From the NCBI GenBank assembly GCA_021613535.1, contig CP075496.1:13144001-13208000 (forward strand): 64,000 nucleotides of DNA, given 5' to 3'. Positions 47,623-61,623 of this stretch are shown here, in pieces. Made by a program: the position numbers and the translations under genes. The notes beneath the pieces were generated by a model that saw only the letters and a list, made by a program, of their open reading frames with translations, did no database searches and was not told the DNA's origin. This DNA comes from Adineta vaga (Eukaryota > Rotifera). Numbering within the stretch: the stretch's first letter is position 1; every line of letters begins with the position of its first letter.

Positions 47623-49953
47623 ACAACACAATACGATTATAGCCATAGAAACTGTTCAGCAGTCAAGCGAACTCTATTTTCAAATTCACGTTATAGCAAT
47701 AATAGCCTAGGATTTTTTCTTATTTCTTATCTAATACAGTTTTGATATAATAAACATCCCATTTGCATCATCTCTTATTTTTCTCAATTTACTAATCAAC
47801 TGACTACTACTACGATGAATAAAGAATCATAAGTACGTGCATTCATAGACTACAATCTATCAATCGATATTTTGCCAATAGTTAAGATTGTTTTTATGTA
47901 ATTGAATATTAACAATTGATCGATAAATCAAATCGTTACAGATACACATTTCTTTTGGTAATTCAATCTATGTTCTAATAATAGTTTTACATTGATAAAA
48001 GTACACAAAATACTACTAGATTTTCAACTGATTGATATGTAACCGCATTTAATGCAGTAATCGTATTGTTTGTATTACCATAGAATAAAAACGTATACTC
48101 TACGATAATAATTTACATTTGATTTAGTTGTTTCATGATAGAGACGATTGTTTTCGAGTAAGCTGTACTGATTATAACATGCAGAGTTCTAGCAGCATAC
48201 AAATAAGTATTACTCGATTTATTTGTTTGTATTCTTTTGACGAATATTCAATTGAATAAGATATTCAAACTGAAATCGAAATATGTCATAGTATAATATA
48301 ATTTTTAGAACGCTTTTAACAAAGTTAAAATCTACTTATGATTGGTCCTGTAAATCAAAGTAACACTTGAATTTTCTTATCATAAATATGTGATAAGACG
48401 CACAAACGTTTTTTGTATATTCATCAAATAAGAAAAACGATTTTTTTTTGATGACCTGTATGTTATTAAACAACAAGAATAACTTTATAATACAATGATT
48501 CATAAGCAACTTTTTCTTCGGTTTAAAGAAACTTTTTTGATGACTAATAAAGAATTTACTCATTTTTCTCAGTCATCATTTGCCCTGAATATATGTTCTG
48601 TTTCTACAAAGAAATCGATTAGCAATAAAAATTACTAATTCACCTTCAAGTCGATGCGAATAATACCATATTACTCATTCATTCAAAGCACCTTTGTTCT
48701 TGGTTATGCGTTGATGGCACACATACATTTATTGAATTAATCAAAATGCGGTTTTTTTCTGAAATCAATCCTTCTTTTCGAAAAATCTGTCAGGTATAAA
48801 CAAAGCACTTCTGTCTTTTTTTTTCAACTACCTTTTTGCATATGCTGAAGTAACATAATAATCTTTTATTTTTCTGCTTCTTCCGTTAGAATGAAAATAA
48901 CTTGTCAATGTACTTTTTTCTTACTGGTACCTTTTGAAATAGTTAATAATATCGACAAGTCTTTTTTTCTATCGTCGAATCAATCGAATATCTATATATT
49001 TGGTGCTTGAAAACGAATTGATTTTGTCCTTCAACAAGCAGAACACTATAGAAAAATGATAGTTTGCAATGATGGGTTGTAGGTTGATGATATGTATGCT
49101 TTTTACGTATCGTCGTACGTCAAGGAGGACAAATAGAAACGAGGGAAAGCGAATGATTGAAAGTACATCGTTTGCGAAAAAAAATTCCATTAACATTATG
49201 CGTAATGAAACAGAACAACGTATTTCATCATTTTGTATTTAAGTATAGACAGGTATATACGTCGAAACAGAATGAGACAAGGTATAAATGTTGACCTCTA
49301 GTTCACGGGAGACGAACGAAAGACAGATGACAGGTTTAGTTGTTGAACATAATTCACGTCAAGAAGTAGACAGACATACAGAGAAATAATAAGAGAAAAG
49401 GAGAGAGAGAGAAAAGTCGAGACAACTAACATCGATTTCATCGTCTATACCGACTACTACTGAATGGACAATCGGTAGACGGATGACCAAATTTAACGTG
49501 ATTATTAATAAAAGGGTGCAGAGAGTTTTGTAGAAGAAGAGGAAAGAAAAAGAAAGCCGAGGGAGAAAAAGAAAAAAGAACTGGAAGAACTGTCGACATA
49601 CTGAAGGATAGTAAATGAAGAAATTGAAAGAGAAAAAGCATAAAAAGAGACATAAGAGAAAAGTTTATGCGAATGTATAACACATCTCGTAGTTCCTTTC
49701 ACTTCTACCGTTCGTCGTCGTCATCATCATCATCATCCTTTTTATGTTTGTCATTACTGTTCAAATAGAAAGAAAAGAAGAAGAAGAAAAAAAGAAAGAA
49801 ATTCGAACATTTTGATCATCAAAGTTTTTTCGTCCCTACCTCTTTCTCTCGCATTTTAACACTTTTGCATAATTTGTGTCGATATGTATCGAAGCTGACT
49901 TAACATTTCGATTCATTTTTTTTAGATTTCATACTTTTGATAAGCACCAAGAA
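47623..49953. other. Intergenic region
   Basis: 2.3 kb of A+T-rich spacer. There is a purine-rich tract (49390-49670, AGAGAGAAAAG-type) and a CAT/TC simple run near 49715-49740. I see no exon; an acceptor-like site, TTTTTTTTAG, ends at about 49925 shortly before the next gene. Confidence 0.45.
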
Positions 49954-51158
49954 ATGAGTGCATTCTGGAAAACGATTCTAACCATCTTTTTATTGTATGT
50001 TATAGGTAAGTGCTAGAATTTATTACTGCTTAAAGCATATCTTGCTAGTAGAGTAGGTGTCGAAGAAGTTCTTTACCTTGGAAATGTATGAGTTTTTTGT
50101 GAATAGTTAAAGAAGACTTCTTTCTTTTTTTTAGTAGTAAATTAGAACGTCTCGATTGATTTGATTTGATTTAAGATTAAAAGATAAAACAACTGATAAT
50201 CTTTGAATTCAGAATGTCTCAGTAAAAATGACCTTCATATAAGATGAAACAGATGAAACTAAAGGTTAGAACGAAATGAGTAAAAACAACAGATTGACGA
50301 TGACCTTTATTTTTATGCGATCAAAAAGTTTGATTATAAAAATTCTTTATTAACAGAATATGTTAAACTATACCATTAAAAAAATATTGAAATAAATGGT
50401 ATGCAAATGATGGATGATTATTGACGTTTTTTTTTTCTTACTGTATTTTAAGTGATCGATGCCAATCGAGCTCGTCGTCGACGACAAACGGGATTAAATT
50501 CACAGTCGGTTAATCCAAATGTTCCTTCAAATACAATGAATGCTGGAACGGATGCTCGCCAGCAACAACTTCCACCAAATGCACAAATATTAAATGCTCA
50601 AGGTCAACAGCAACTTACTCAAGGTGGTATTGGAGTACCAAGAGATGTAAATCTAGCACAAGGTCAAGCTGGACGACAATACTATCCAAACCAAAATCAA
50701 CAATATAATTATGGAAGCCAAGGTGCAGGCTATAATGCATATGGTAATACCGGTTACGGTAATCAATATGGTGCAGGACAGTGTAAGTAACAAGACAAAT
50801 AGGTTCATCGATCCTCTATTTGATAATTTGTTTTTTAGCTGGACAATATGGCCAAGGTATGGGTCAGTATGGCCAAGGCATGAGCCAATATGGTCAGGGT
50901 ATGGGCCAATATGGTCAAGGTATGGGTCAATATGGTAGTTTCTATCAAAATCAAAATCAAAATCCAAGTTATGGAAGTTCCTATTCAGGATCCTTTGGTA
51001 GTAATTATAATCGTCCGGGTTATCAATCGAACTATCCAAATTCTGGAAGTAATTATGGTGGCTACTATTGGAATGCTAGTGAAAAGCAAATTGTTAATAG
51101 ATTTCTTGTTTTTCTTTCTTCTTTACTTGCTTTAAGTATTTGTCTGATTACTATTTGA
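49954..51158 (+). CDS. Gly/Gln/Tyr-rich surface protein, probably GPI-anchored
   Basis: Exons 49954-50005, 50453-50782 and 50839-51158 give 233 residues in phase. A signal peptide (MSAFWKTILTIFLLYVIVIDA) is followed by a tetrabasic RRRRQTG site. The rest is Asn/Gln/Gly/Tyr-rich low complexity with about five tandem copies of GQYGQGM encoded by a 21-nt repeat (about 50840-50935). The C-terminus has NASEKQIVNRFLVFLSS and a hydrophobic run to the stop with no basic tail, the pattern of a GPI-attachment signal. Intron 1 is 447 bp, long for this window. The composition is typical of silk-, elastomer- or prion-like proteins. Function unknown. Confidence 0.72.
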
Positions 51159-52047
51159 ATTCTTTAAGAAAAACAAAATTTTCAAAGACAAATAAGAACA
51201 ATTAGAAAAAAATCAGAAGAGTGTTTTCATTTTTTTTCATTATTGGTCAACTTGAATGGTCATATACTCATTTCTTTTCTCGTTTTATTGTAAATATAAC
51301 CATTCATGTTTGTTTTGCTCATTCTTTCTGATTGTATACTCACACGTTTATTGAAAAACAATACTTTTTTTTCCTCACCTAAATGCTTCATTGTTATTCG
51401 TTTTTCTTCTTTTTGTATACAATTATCTTTACTTTTCATTTGAAAAAATAAACTCAATGAGTTATCAGAACACACAAATCAGTCAACATCGAACGAACAA
51501 CAATGGATTAATTTTTGTACAATACTAAATACCGACGGCTGAACAAACAAGTTTGTTACGTTAGTAAATAATCTATAGAATACAAAATGATCAATATCCC
51601 TTATTAACATGATTCTCTGGAAATTGAATAGAAGGAAAAAATGGATAAAGATATTTTTAGGTACACTCATCAGTATCTTCAGGCATGATTTTACTGCTAA
51701 ATAAGTATCTGATGCCCTTTAGATATGCAGTAAAACATTTGATAAAAATTTATTATGTTGAATAATCAATTGATAGAAGTTGATTATTTTTTTCACACGA
51801 TCTTTTCAAAAGACAATATAATTATTCAAATAAATATATCAACAACAAAATGATCTGAAAGAATTCTTTTATGATGTGATATACATTTTCATAGTTATCA
51901 GAAAAAGAAACTCTTGTGACATTAAGATAAAGAAAAAAATGCAAATAAATTGAATCGTTTTAGAAACTATTAGTTTTATTTCGATAGAACTACAGAACTA
52001 CATATAATTAATAAATATCTGTGATAATTCAAATAAGTTTTTATGAA
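51159..52047. other. Convergent intergenic region
   Basis: 889 bp between convergent genes: 3' flanks and A+T-rich spacer, no exon seen. Confidence 0.5.
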
Positions 52048-52517
52048 TTAACAATTCATACTTGTCCATCGAGGATGTGCTGTTGTACCCCAAATATCAA
52101 AACAACGTTTATCTTGAGGATTCATTTCTTGACGAAAGATTTCTTTCCATGCCCAACCAAAAAATGGATAAAATATAAATCGTTCTACTCGAACACGAGC
52201 TGTAACAGCATTCCGCGGCACATCAAGAACTCTTGTTCGTCCTATTGGATAACTTCCTGAGGAAGTTGTTTCTTGAAATAATCGTATAGGTAAATATAAA
52301 TTTGAAATTAAATTTCCTGTCGAAGAATGAAGTACATGATAATCAACATGAAATCGTGCAACATAACCACCTTTATTTCGTACTCGAATCCATCCTTTAA
52401 CTACAATGCATTCATACACACATTATTCTTAGTAGGAAAAGAAAAGTCAATTCAGTGCTTACTCGAAGAAATTATTGTGAAAAATATTAAAATCACTAGA
52501 TAAGAATGTATCTTCAT
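52048..52517 (-). CDS. Small secreted protein resembling thiol-cytolysin C-terminal domain
   Basis: Exons 52517-52463 and 52400-52048 give 135 residues. A signal peptide (MKIHSYLVILIFFTIISS) is followed by one beta-sandwich-like domain: KGWIRVRNKGGYVARFHVDY at its start, PRNAVTARVRVERF in the middle, and DIWGTTAHPRW then a cysteine at the end. GYVARF and WGTT..P are the pattern of the C-terminal membrane-recognition domain of cholesterol-dependent cytolysins. The pore-forming domains are absent, so pore formation is not expected. Stand-alone copies occur in other eukaryotes as far as I recall. It could bind lipid or sugar. The start is the only ATG before a signal sequence. Confidence 0.65.
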
Positions 52518-52827
52518 CTGATTTGATTTGTTTATATGAATGGAGTTGAAAGATGTTTATGTTTATATACTAATCTTGATGTCCGTGAAGCGAGATTAAT
52601 GAAGGAAAATCTGTTGATCTGCTATCAAATGTCATTGTTCTTAATATGACTGAGAGATTTTTAGAGAAAGAAGACAGAAATTGTTTGAACATGAAATTTA
52701 TTTTATTTAATAATAAAAAATATATACGAAACAAAACAGAATGGGATGATTGAATATATAATCAAAGGAGAATAATGAAAATCTGACACTAGAATCAAGT
52801 AAATAAATACAGTTACAGTTTATGATT

Positions 52828-54818
52828 TTAATTTATATATGCTAGACGTTGTTCAATATCTCTAAAGAAAAATAGATTGATAGTGATTGACATTTGTCAA
52901 CTATGTAACTTTATATTTTACCTAAATGTCACTAGAAGTTCATCTCGTTTTTGGATTAATATATTCAAAATTTCATCATTCGAATAATCAATATGTTCAT
53001 CATCTAAAACGATATTATTCAACATTTTCTTTTTTTATGTTTGACATTTTATAGAGATTACCTTGTCGAGAGTCATCAATGATGACCATACTCGTATTAT
53101 TTCCATATTGCTCATGATGATCAATATTATTTCGATGATGATTATTATCATTGACCATAATTGAAGTAACTTGTGTTAAAGTACTGTCTTGCGATGATTG
53201 AACATTATTTGAAGGATAGATGATTGAGCGTTGATGGTGGTGGTGGCGGTGGTCGTGATGATGAGATGGAGGAGGACTGTCATTTATTGGAGGATGACCA
53301 TTCGTTACAACTGGACGAAATGAATGATGATGGCGACGTTTGACAGGAGAAGGTGATGATGATGTGCGTGGAAGCTCACATTTGGAAGAGGATGATGGCG
53401 GTGGCGGCGGTGGTGGAGGAGGACGATGCCATACTGATGAATGATGATTTTCATCACGTGTAGGACAAAGATCAATTTCATTTGTAATCGAATTTGATGA
53501 GGAGAGGCGAATTTCTATAGTTGGAGATGTTTGAATACACGCATCCTTTTGTTAGAAGAAATGATTTTCGTAATTTAAAGAGAAAATATGAACATACCTG
53601 TAATGTTTGTGTCGTTGATTCTGCATATTGTTTAATGGGGATCGGAGTTATTACAGGTTGTTTGATTGGTTCTGGTTCTATATTGATGACTGGTGTTTGC
53701 TGCTTTTCTGGTTGTGGTGATAAGGGTTTTGCAATGGGAGGTGGTGGTGGTGGAACTACTGCAGGTATCTCAACAGGCATATACGGAAGAAGTGAATGTC
53801 CAGAAGATATATTGGTTCGATTTGATACCTAGAAAACGAACGTATGAAAAGATTGACTTAGAATATTTGATGTATACTTTCGATGAAAATGTTATTGGTT
53901 CACCATTATGTGCTTGTTCTAATCGTCTTCGTAATCGCCATTGATATAAAATATCCTCTTCAGTTCCATCATTTTTTAAATCAAATTTTGAATCAGCTAA
54001 AAGAAAAGGTATCAAACATATTCTTAATTGTAAATCTATTTTCTTCATAAGTTACTAATTCGTGTAAATAATGGTCGTGCTGGTTGTTCTCGAATAGTAG
54101 GTTGAAAAGTGCTGGTGGTAGTTGTAGTCATCGTCGTCGAAGGGGTAGAACCAATACCAACACTTGACACATGTCCAATATCAGATGAATGAGCACTAAC
54201 AGTTTGATGAAGAAGTAACGATGCTCGTTTACTTAAATCATGATCGATATCTGTCGAAGGAAAAACCTATAAAATCATTTATGATGAATTCTTTTTTTTC
54301 TAAAGTCATGAAAAAGATCATTTTTACTTCAATAAACTCGGGAATATTTGCTTTGCGTTCATCATCTCTGTCCGTATCAGAACCATATGTATTTTTCAAT
54401 TCATCTAGATTTTATAGAATTTATAGAATAGATTTCAAGAGTAGATAGGAATATTACCATGTAACCACCAAAAATCAGAATTGATTGATTCTCGATCTGG
54501 TCGTGCTTGAGGTTCATCATGACGAAAACGATCAACAAGTCTAGTAGAAGAAAAAGCTCATCTTTTAGTTGCAAGATCTTTGTTAACAAACTTTTTTAAT
54601 GTTGCTGGTTCATCATTTGTTTTCGATGTTGATACATCAACAGCTTTCTTCGGTGAAGAATGAGATCTAAATTATCAGATATTGTGAAAAAGTCTCTTTC
54701 AGATTAGTTTCATATGGTTTTCTTACATAGACGGAACATAAGTTGGTCGTTTGTTGACTGGACGTATATTTCCCGGTGGCGTGATATAACGACGTGTAGT
54801 TCGATTAGATACTTGCAT
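52828..54818 (-). CDS. Proline/serine-rich cytoplasmic protein (PROSER3-like?)
   Basis: About nine exons from ATG 54818 to TAA 52828-52830. Recognisable segments in order: MQVSNRTTRRYITPPGNIRP; LVDRFRHDEPQARPDRES then NSDFWWLHG; a Thr-rich stretch; EEDILYQWRLRRRLEQAHNG, a charged helix; polyproline (VVPPPPPPIAKPL and PPPPPPPPPSSSS); a His-rich run; and a C-terminal helix DEILNILIQKRDELLVTF then RDIEQRLAYIN. The tryptophan-arginine helix beside proline/serine-rich disorder recalls PROSER3-type proteins, but I am not certain. No signal peptide or membrane helix. Exon joins are by eye. Neighbours give no hint of role. Confidence 0.6.
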
Positions 54819-55255
54819 TTTTCTACTTTCTATAAATCAGATCTAATCAGTTTATTATAATAGATGACTTTGTAGCCATGATCAATGAGTATCTCGACTT
54901 CCGTTGTGAAGCAACTTAAAGTCACAGAAAAAGCCTTGTTTTACAGACATTTTACCATAAAAACATTTTGTTAAAAAGAAAAATTAAAGAAAAATTTCTA
55001 TAATCTTCATTTCAAAATGTTGATAGATGTCAGGAGTAATGAATTTTATCCATTGGTTCATAAAAGTTATATTATTTGTTAAAAGTTCTTTCCCATTCGT
55101 TCGTTTTCTATTCTAATTTATGTTCACGTCAACATGTCGAGACAAAAATTTTCTTATTTATTCTTCTCTTCTTATCTGCATCTATATGAGATCATAAGTG
55201 CACAACACTTCTACATTCATTCGGTTAAATCATCATTCTAACCAATTTATTTAAC
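54819..55255. other. Divergent promoter region upstream of G6PD
   Basis: 437 bp between divergently transcribed genes. A+T-rich with no coding sequence; it presumably carries both promoters. Confidence 0.5.
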
Positions 55256-57360
55256 ATGAGTACTAGTTTACAAGAACGTATGAAAGAAAAAGTTGATTAT
55301 ATCTATCAACGTTTACGTACACAACTTACAAATAGTGGCTCCTCAAATGCATCACAACAACACGTAGTCTTTGTCTTTGGAGCATCGGTATGTTTCATTA
55401 ATTTCGAACATATATTGAAATTACATTTTCTCTCAGGGCGATTTAGCTAAGAAAAAAATCTATCCAACACTATGGTTCGTATAAAACAAAGACCTTTAAA
55501 ATGGCTTAATCTTATTTTTTATTTGTAGGTGGCTTTATCGCGATGGATTTATACCGGAAAATACTCTCTTTATTGGATATGCTCGTAGTCAATTGACAGT
55601 TGACAAGGTTTTTCATAATGCTGACAAATATATGAAAGTAAGAGAAGAAAAATGTTATATATATTTTGTCGTTTATTTACCTTATGATATAGGTTCAAGA
55701 TGATGAACGTGATGCTTATGCGAAGTTTATTAAATTAAATTCATACGTTGCTGGTTCTATGATAAACCCGAAGATTTTGAACATTTGAATTCGGAAACAA
55801 ATAAAATATCTGGACAAGCAAATGCTGCTCGATTTTTTTATCTTGCTCTACCGCCAAGTGTGTATGGAAGTGTTTCAGAATTGATTAGTAAACATTGTCG
55901 ACCGGAATCGTACGAGAATCTTTTAAATCTAATTTTATTAATTGAATTTTTCTTCTTAGACCTGGATTTTTACGATTAATTGTTGAGAAACCGTTTGGCA
56001 AAGATCTTGAAAGTTCAAATAAATTATCAGAACATTTAAGCAAATTCTATTCGGAAGAAGAAATTTATCGTATTGATCATTATTTAGGAAAAGAAATGGT
56101 TCAAAATATAATTGTATTAAGATTTTCGAATAAAATATTTTCACGTGTTTGGAATCGAGATTCTATTGCTGCTGTCAATATTATTTTCAAAGAAGATATT
56201 GGAACACAAGGACGTGGAGGATATTTTGATGAATTTGGAATTATTCGGTATGTATTCTATTTTAGATTTGATGAGAAAACAATTCTATCAATGATTGAGT
56301 ATTTCTAGTGATGTAATTCAAAATCATTTGATGCAAATTTTATCCATTGTTGCTATGGAAAAACCACGTTCGGCCACAGGTGAAGATATTCGTGATGAAA
56401 AAGTCAAAGTATTACGTTGTATAGCACCCATTAAATTAGAAGATGTTGTTATTGGACAATATACTGGCGATAAAGATTCAACAGATCCTGAACGACAAAA
56501 AGGTTATTTAGATGATCCAGGTGTACCAAAAGGTTCAACAACACCAACATATGCGCAAGTAGTAATGTTTATCAATAATGAACGATGGGATGGTGTTCCT
56601 TTCATTTTACGTGCAGGTAATTTTTCTTGAAATGAGAATAAACGATCTCGTCAGAAAGTCTTCAAACTATTCGTATCTTTCCAACACGAAAAACGCAATT
56701 TTAATAGTTTCGAATAAGCAGTCCTTGACTATATTACATAGATCATTAAAGAGATGTCATTCAATTTTACACCTCTATTTGTTATTTTTTTCCTTAGGCA
56801 AAGCATTAAATGAGAAAAAAGCTGAAATTCGTATTCAATTTCATGATGTACCCGGTGGCATGTTTGACGAAGAACTAACCGAAAACAGCGTAAAAGGAAC
56901 ATTAGCTCGTGACGAACTTGTCATTCGTGTCCAACCCAATGAAGCTATCTATCTCAAAGTAAATACAAAACGTCCCGGTGAAATGGGTTTTAGTATTGAA
57001 GAAACAGAATTAGATTTAACTTACAACGAACGTTATCAAGGTGTGAAATTACCTGATGCCTATGAACGTTTGATTCTCGATGTCTTTACTGGTTCGAAAA
57101 TAAATTTTGTACGTTCGGATGAATTACAAGAAGCATGGCGTATTGTTGATCCGATACTTGCTGAAATTGAAAAGAAAAAAATTCCTGTTATTCCATACAA
57201 ATTTGGCTCTGTGGGTTTACGTGAAGCATTTGCTGGCGCTGCTAAACATGGTTATATCTATACAGGCACATATGTATGGAAAGATGAACGATCAGGATCC
57301 CTGACATATCCAACGAATGATAAAGATCGTTCGAAATCTGATGCGAAAGAAACAAAGTGA
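55256..57360 (+). CDS. G6PD: Glucose-6-phosphate 1-dehydrogenase, with a one-base frameshift
   Basis: First enzyme of the oxidative pentose phosphate pathway, making NADPH. Start ATG 55256; about eight exons to the stop at 57358-57360. The NADP-binding fingerprint FGASGDLAKKK spans the first intron; [17 protein letters not shown] is the catalytic and substrate site; [30 protein letters not shown] and [13 protein letters not shown] are conserved. In the exon starting at 55693, the frame up to YVAGS (ending about 55757) and the frame from [11 protein letters not shown] onward differ by one missing base; read straight, the exon stops after about 12 more codons. All other exons are intact and well conserved. 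Either the gene copy is newly broken or this is a sequencing/assembly error. Confidence 0.9.
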
Positions 57361-57559
57361 ATTTGTTGTGACGATTTTCTTCTTCGAACAATTGCTGTTT
57401 CATTTAATCTGTGACATTGGTAGTACTTTGGTCATGATCGTTTTCTTTTTCTGCGATCTTAGGCTTGTTCTGCCTTTTCTTTTTCTTCATTTAGTTTAGT
57501 TTCTTTAAAAAAGAACGCTTAGTATTATTTATATGCTTTCTTTTTTATTATTCTCATAC

Positions 57560-57577
57560 TAAACATTTTCATTGTAG
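57560..57577 (+). other. Splice acceptor two bases before MED19 ATG
   Basis: TTTTCATTGTAG lies directly before AT-ATG at 57580, in the 219-bp spacer after G6PD. It fits a spliced-leader acceptor; a 5' UTR intron is the alternative. Confidence 0.45.
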
Positions 57578-57579
57578 AT

Positions 57580-58404
57580 ATGAGTTTAACAGGAGGATAT
57601 CATCTTCCAAAAACAAATGGAAATATGCCACACGATGATCTTCTGATGTTGGATGGAACTTCATTACAGCAGCAACAAAACAATCTACAATCTCAACCAC
57701 AAAGACCATCAGCTCCATTCTATTTATTAAATCATTTTTCCTTAGAATCACCACCAACTGGTAGTACAAATCTCATTGATCATTGGGGTTTAAGACGTGA
57801 TTTTGATAAATATGTTAAACAACCAATATCACCTTCTCTAAGTGATTTTTTAACTGATATTCCATTAGCTGAAACAGCACAACATAAAGCAGCTTCATTT
57901 GCTAGTGACGCACATGGTGGTGTTGGAACGTTACGTTCTTTATTTGCCGGTCCAATTATTTCCAAAGAAATTTTACCACTTACAGAACAACAATTAAGTG
58001 CATTTCGTTTACTTCGTGAACCAATTTTACCTGAAATGTATCAAATCTATACAAGTTCACCGAAAGAAATACGTACGGCACCTACTACAGATACTCTTCT
58101 TCCTCCACCAGTTGCAAATTCACTTCCTGGACCATCTCCACAAGTTCAACGGGTTCTTAATGAACAAACTTCACGTATTTCTCCAGACGTCAAACGAAAA
58201 GCACCAGCAGATGCACCACCTATTAATCAACAACAGACAACAACGCCAGTAGCTGGAATGCTACAAAGAACGACAAGTAGTACACCAACATTGTCAAGCA
58301 ATACAAATCTTCCATCGAGTAGTGGACATTTAAATGATGATCAAGATGAAATGAATTTATCTAAAAGAAAACCAAAGAAAACTAAAAAAGAAAAAAAACT
58401 TTAA
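57580..58404 (+). CDS. MED19: Mediator complex subunit 19
   Basis: Head/middle-module Mediator subunit linking transcription factors to RNA polymerase II. A single exon of 274 residues. The conserved MED19 core is clear: PFYLLNHFSLES then TGSTNLIDHWGL (about residues 46-70), LSDFLTDIP, GTLRSLFAGPIIS, and LSAFRLLREPILPEMYQI. It is followed by a disordered Ser/Thr/Pro tail and ends in a lysine-rich run (SKRKPKKTKKEKKL), also typical of the family. The N-terminal 45 residues are Gln-rich. Start chosen at the ATG just after the acceptor at 57577. Confidence 0.93.
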   Translation: MSLTGGYHLPKTNGNMPHDDLLMLDGTSLQQQQNNLQSQPQRPSAPFYLLNHFSLESPPTGSTNLIDHWGLRRDFDKYVKQPISPSLSDFLTDIPLAETAQHKAASFASDAHGGVGTLRSLFAGPIISKEILPLTEQQLSAFRLLREPILPEMYQIYTSSPKEIRTAPTTDTLLPPPVANSLPGPSPQVQRVLNEQTSRISPDVKRKAPADAPPINQQQTTTPVAGMLQRTTSSTPTLSSNTNLPSSSGHLNDDQDEMNLSKRKPKKTKKEKKL

Positions 58405-58483
58405 TATTCACTGATTCTTTTCGCTATTGTTTTCTTTTTTCTTTTTTTTCTACTAATTGTTAATATCACTGCAGAAATCTCGG

Positions 58484-58500
58484 ATTTTTTTTCTTTCTAG
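58484..58500 (+). other. Splice acceptor before V-ATPase subunit A
   Basis: TTTTTTTTCTTTCTAG ends at 58500, 38 bases before the ATG at 58539, in a 134-bp spacer after MED19. The spacer is too short to hold much of a promoter. Confidence 0.45.
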
Positions 58501-58538
58501 ATTTTATTTCTTTCTTCGTTTGCTGATATATCAAAATT

Positions 58539-61220
<2,682 letters not shown>

Positions 61221-61601
61221 CTTTCCTCATTTTTTTTCTATGATATTTCTAAACATTCTGTATTGTTACATTCCGTTGATCCTTCCTTTTAATTATAGTC
61301 AAAACCCAGTGTAAACCAATTTTAGTTTTTAATTTATTATTTTCCCCTCTTATCGAAATAAGAACAAAAGAAAAACTTTCAACTATTTACTTTTCTCCCA
61401 TTACATTATATGTCGTAATTATGTGCAATAACGCGTTTCACTTTTTTCCTCTGTCGTAACTTATGTTAACGCATACCTTTTTCTCTTTCTATCTGTATTG
61501 ATGATTTAAGACAAAACTATAAAAAAAACATGATAGACCTTTTTCGTTCAAATTTTATCCCTACATTAAAACGAAATGACTGAATTTAATTATCTTTTCT
61601 T
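61221..61601. other. Spacer between ATP6V1A and BUD13
   Basis: 3' UTR and spacer, pyrimidine-rich in places. No gene. It ends at the acceptor before BUD13. Confidence 0.5.
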
Positions 61602-61621
61602 CTTTCTTTTCAATTTTTAAG
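61602..61621 (+). other. Splice acceptor two bases before BUD13 ATG
   Basis: TTTCTTTTCAATTTTTAAG is followed by AT-ATG at 61624. It is the same spacing as at MED19. Confidence 0.4.
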
Positions 61622-61623
61622 AT

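Noticed and set aside
47212-47629. Two antisense open frames of 106 and 136 codons
   Set aside because: They are antisense shadows of the Pro/Gln-repeat exon, with Trp/Leu and Val/His repeats arising from the complementary codons.
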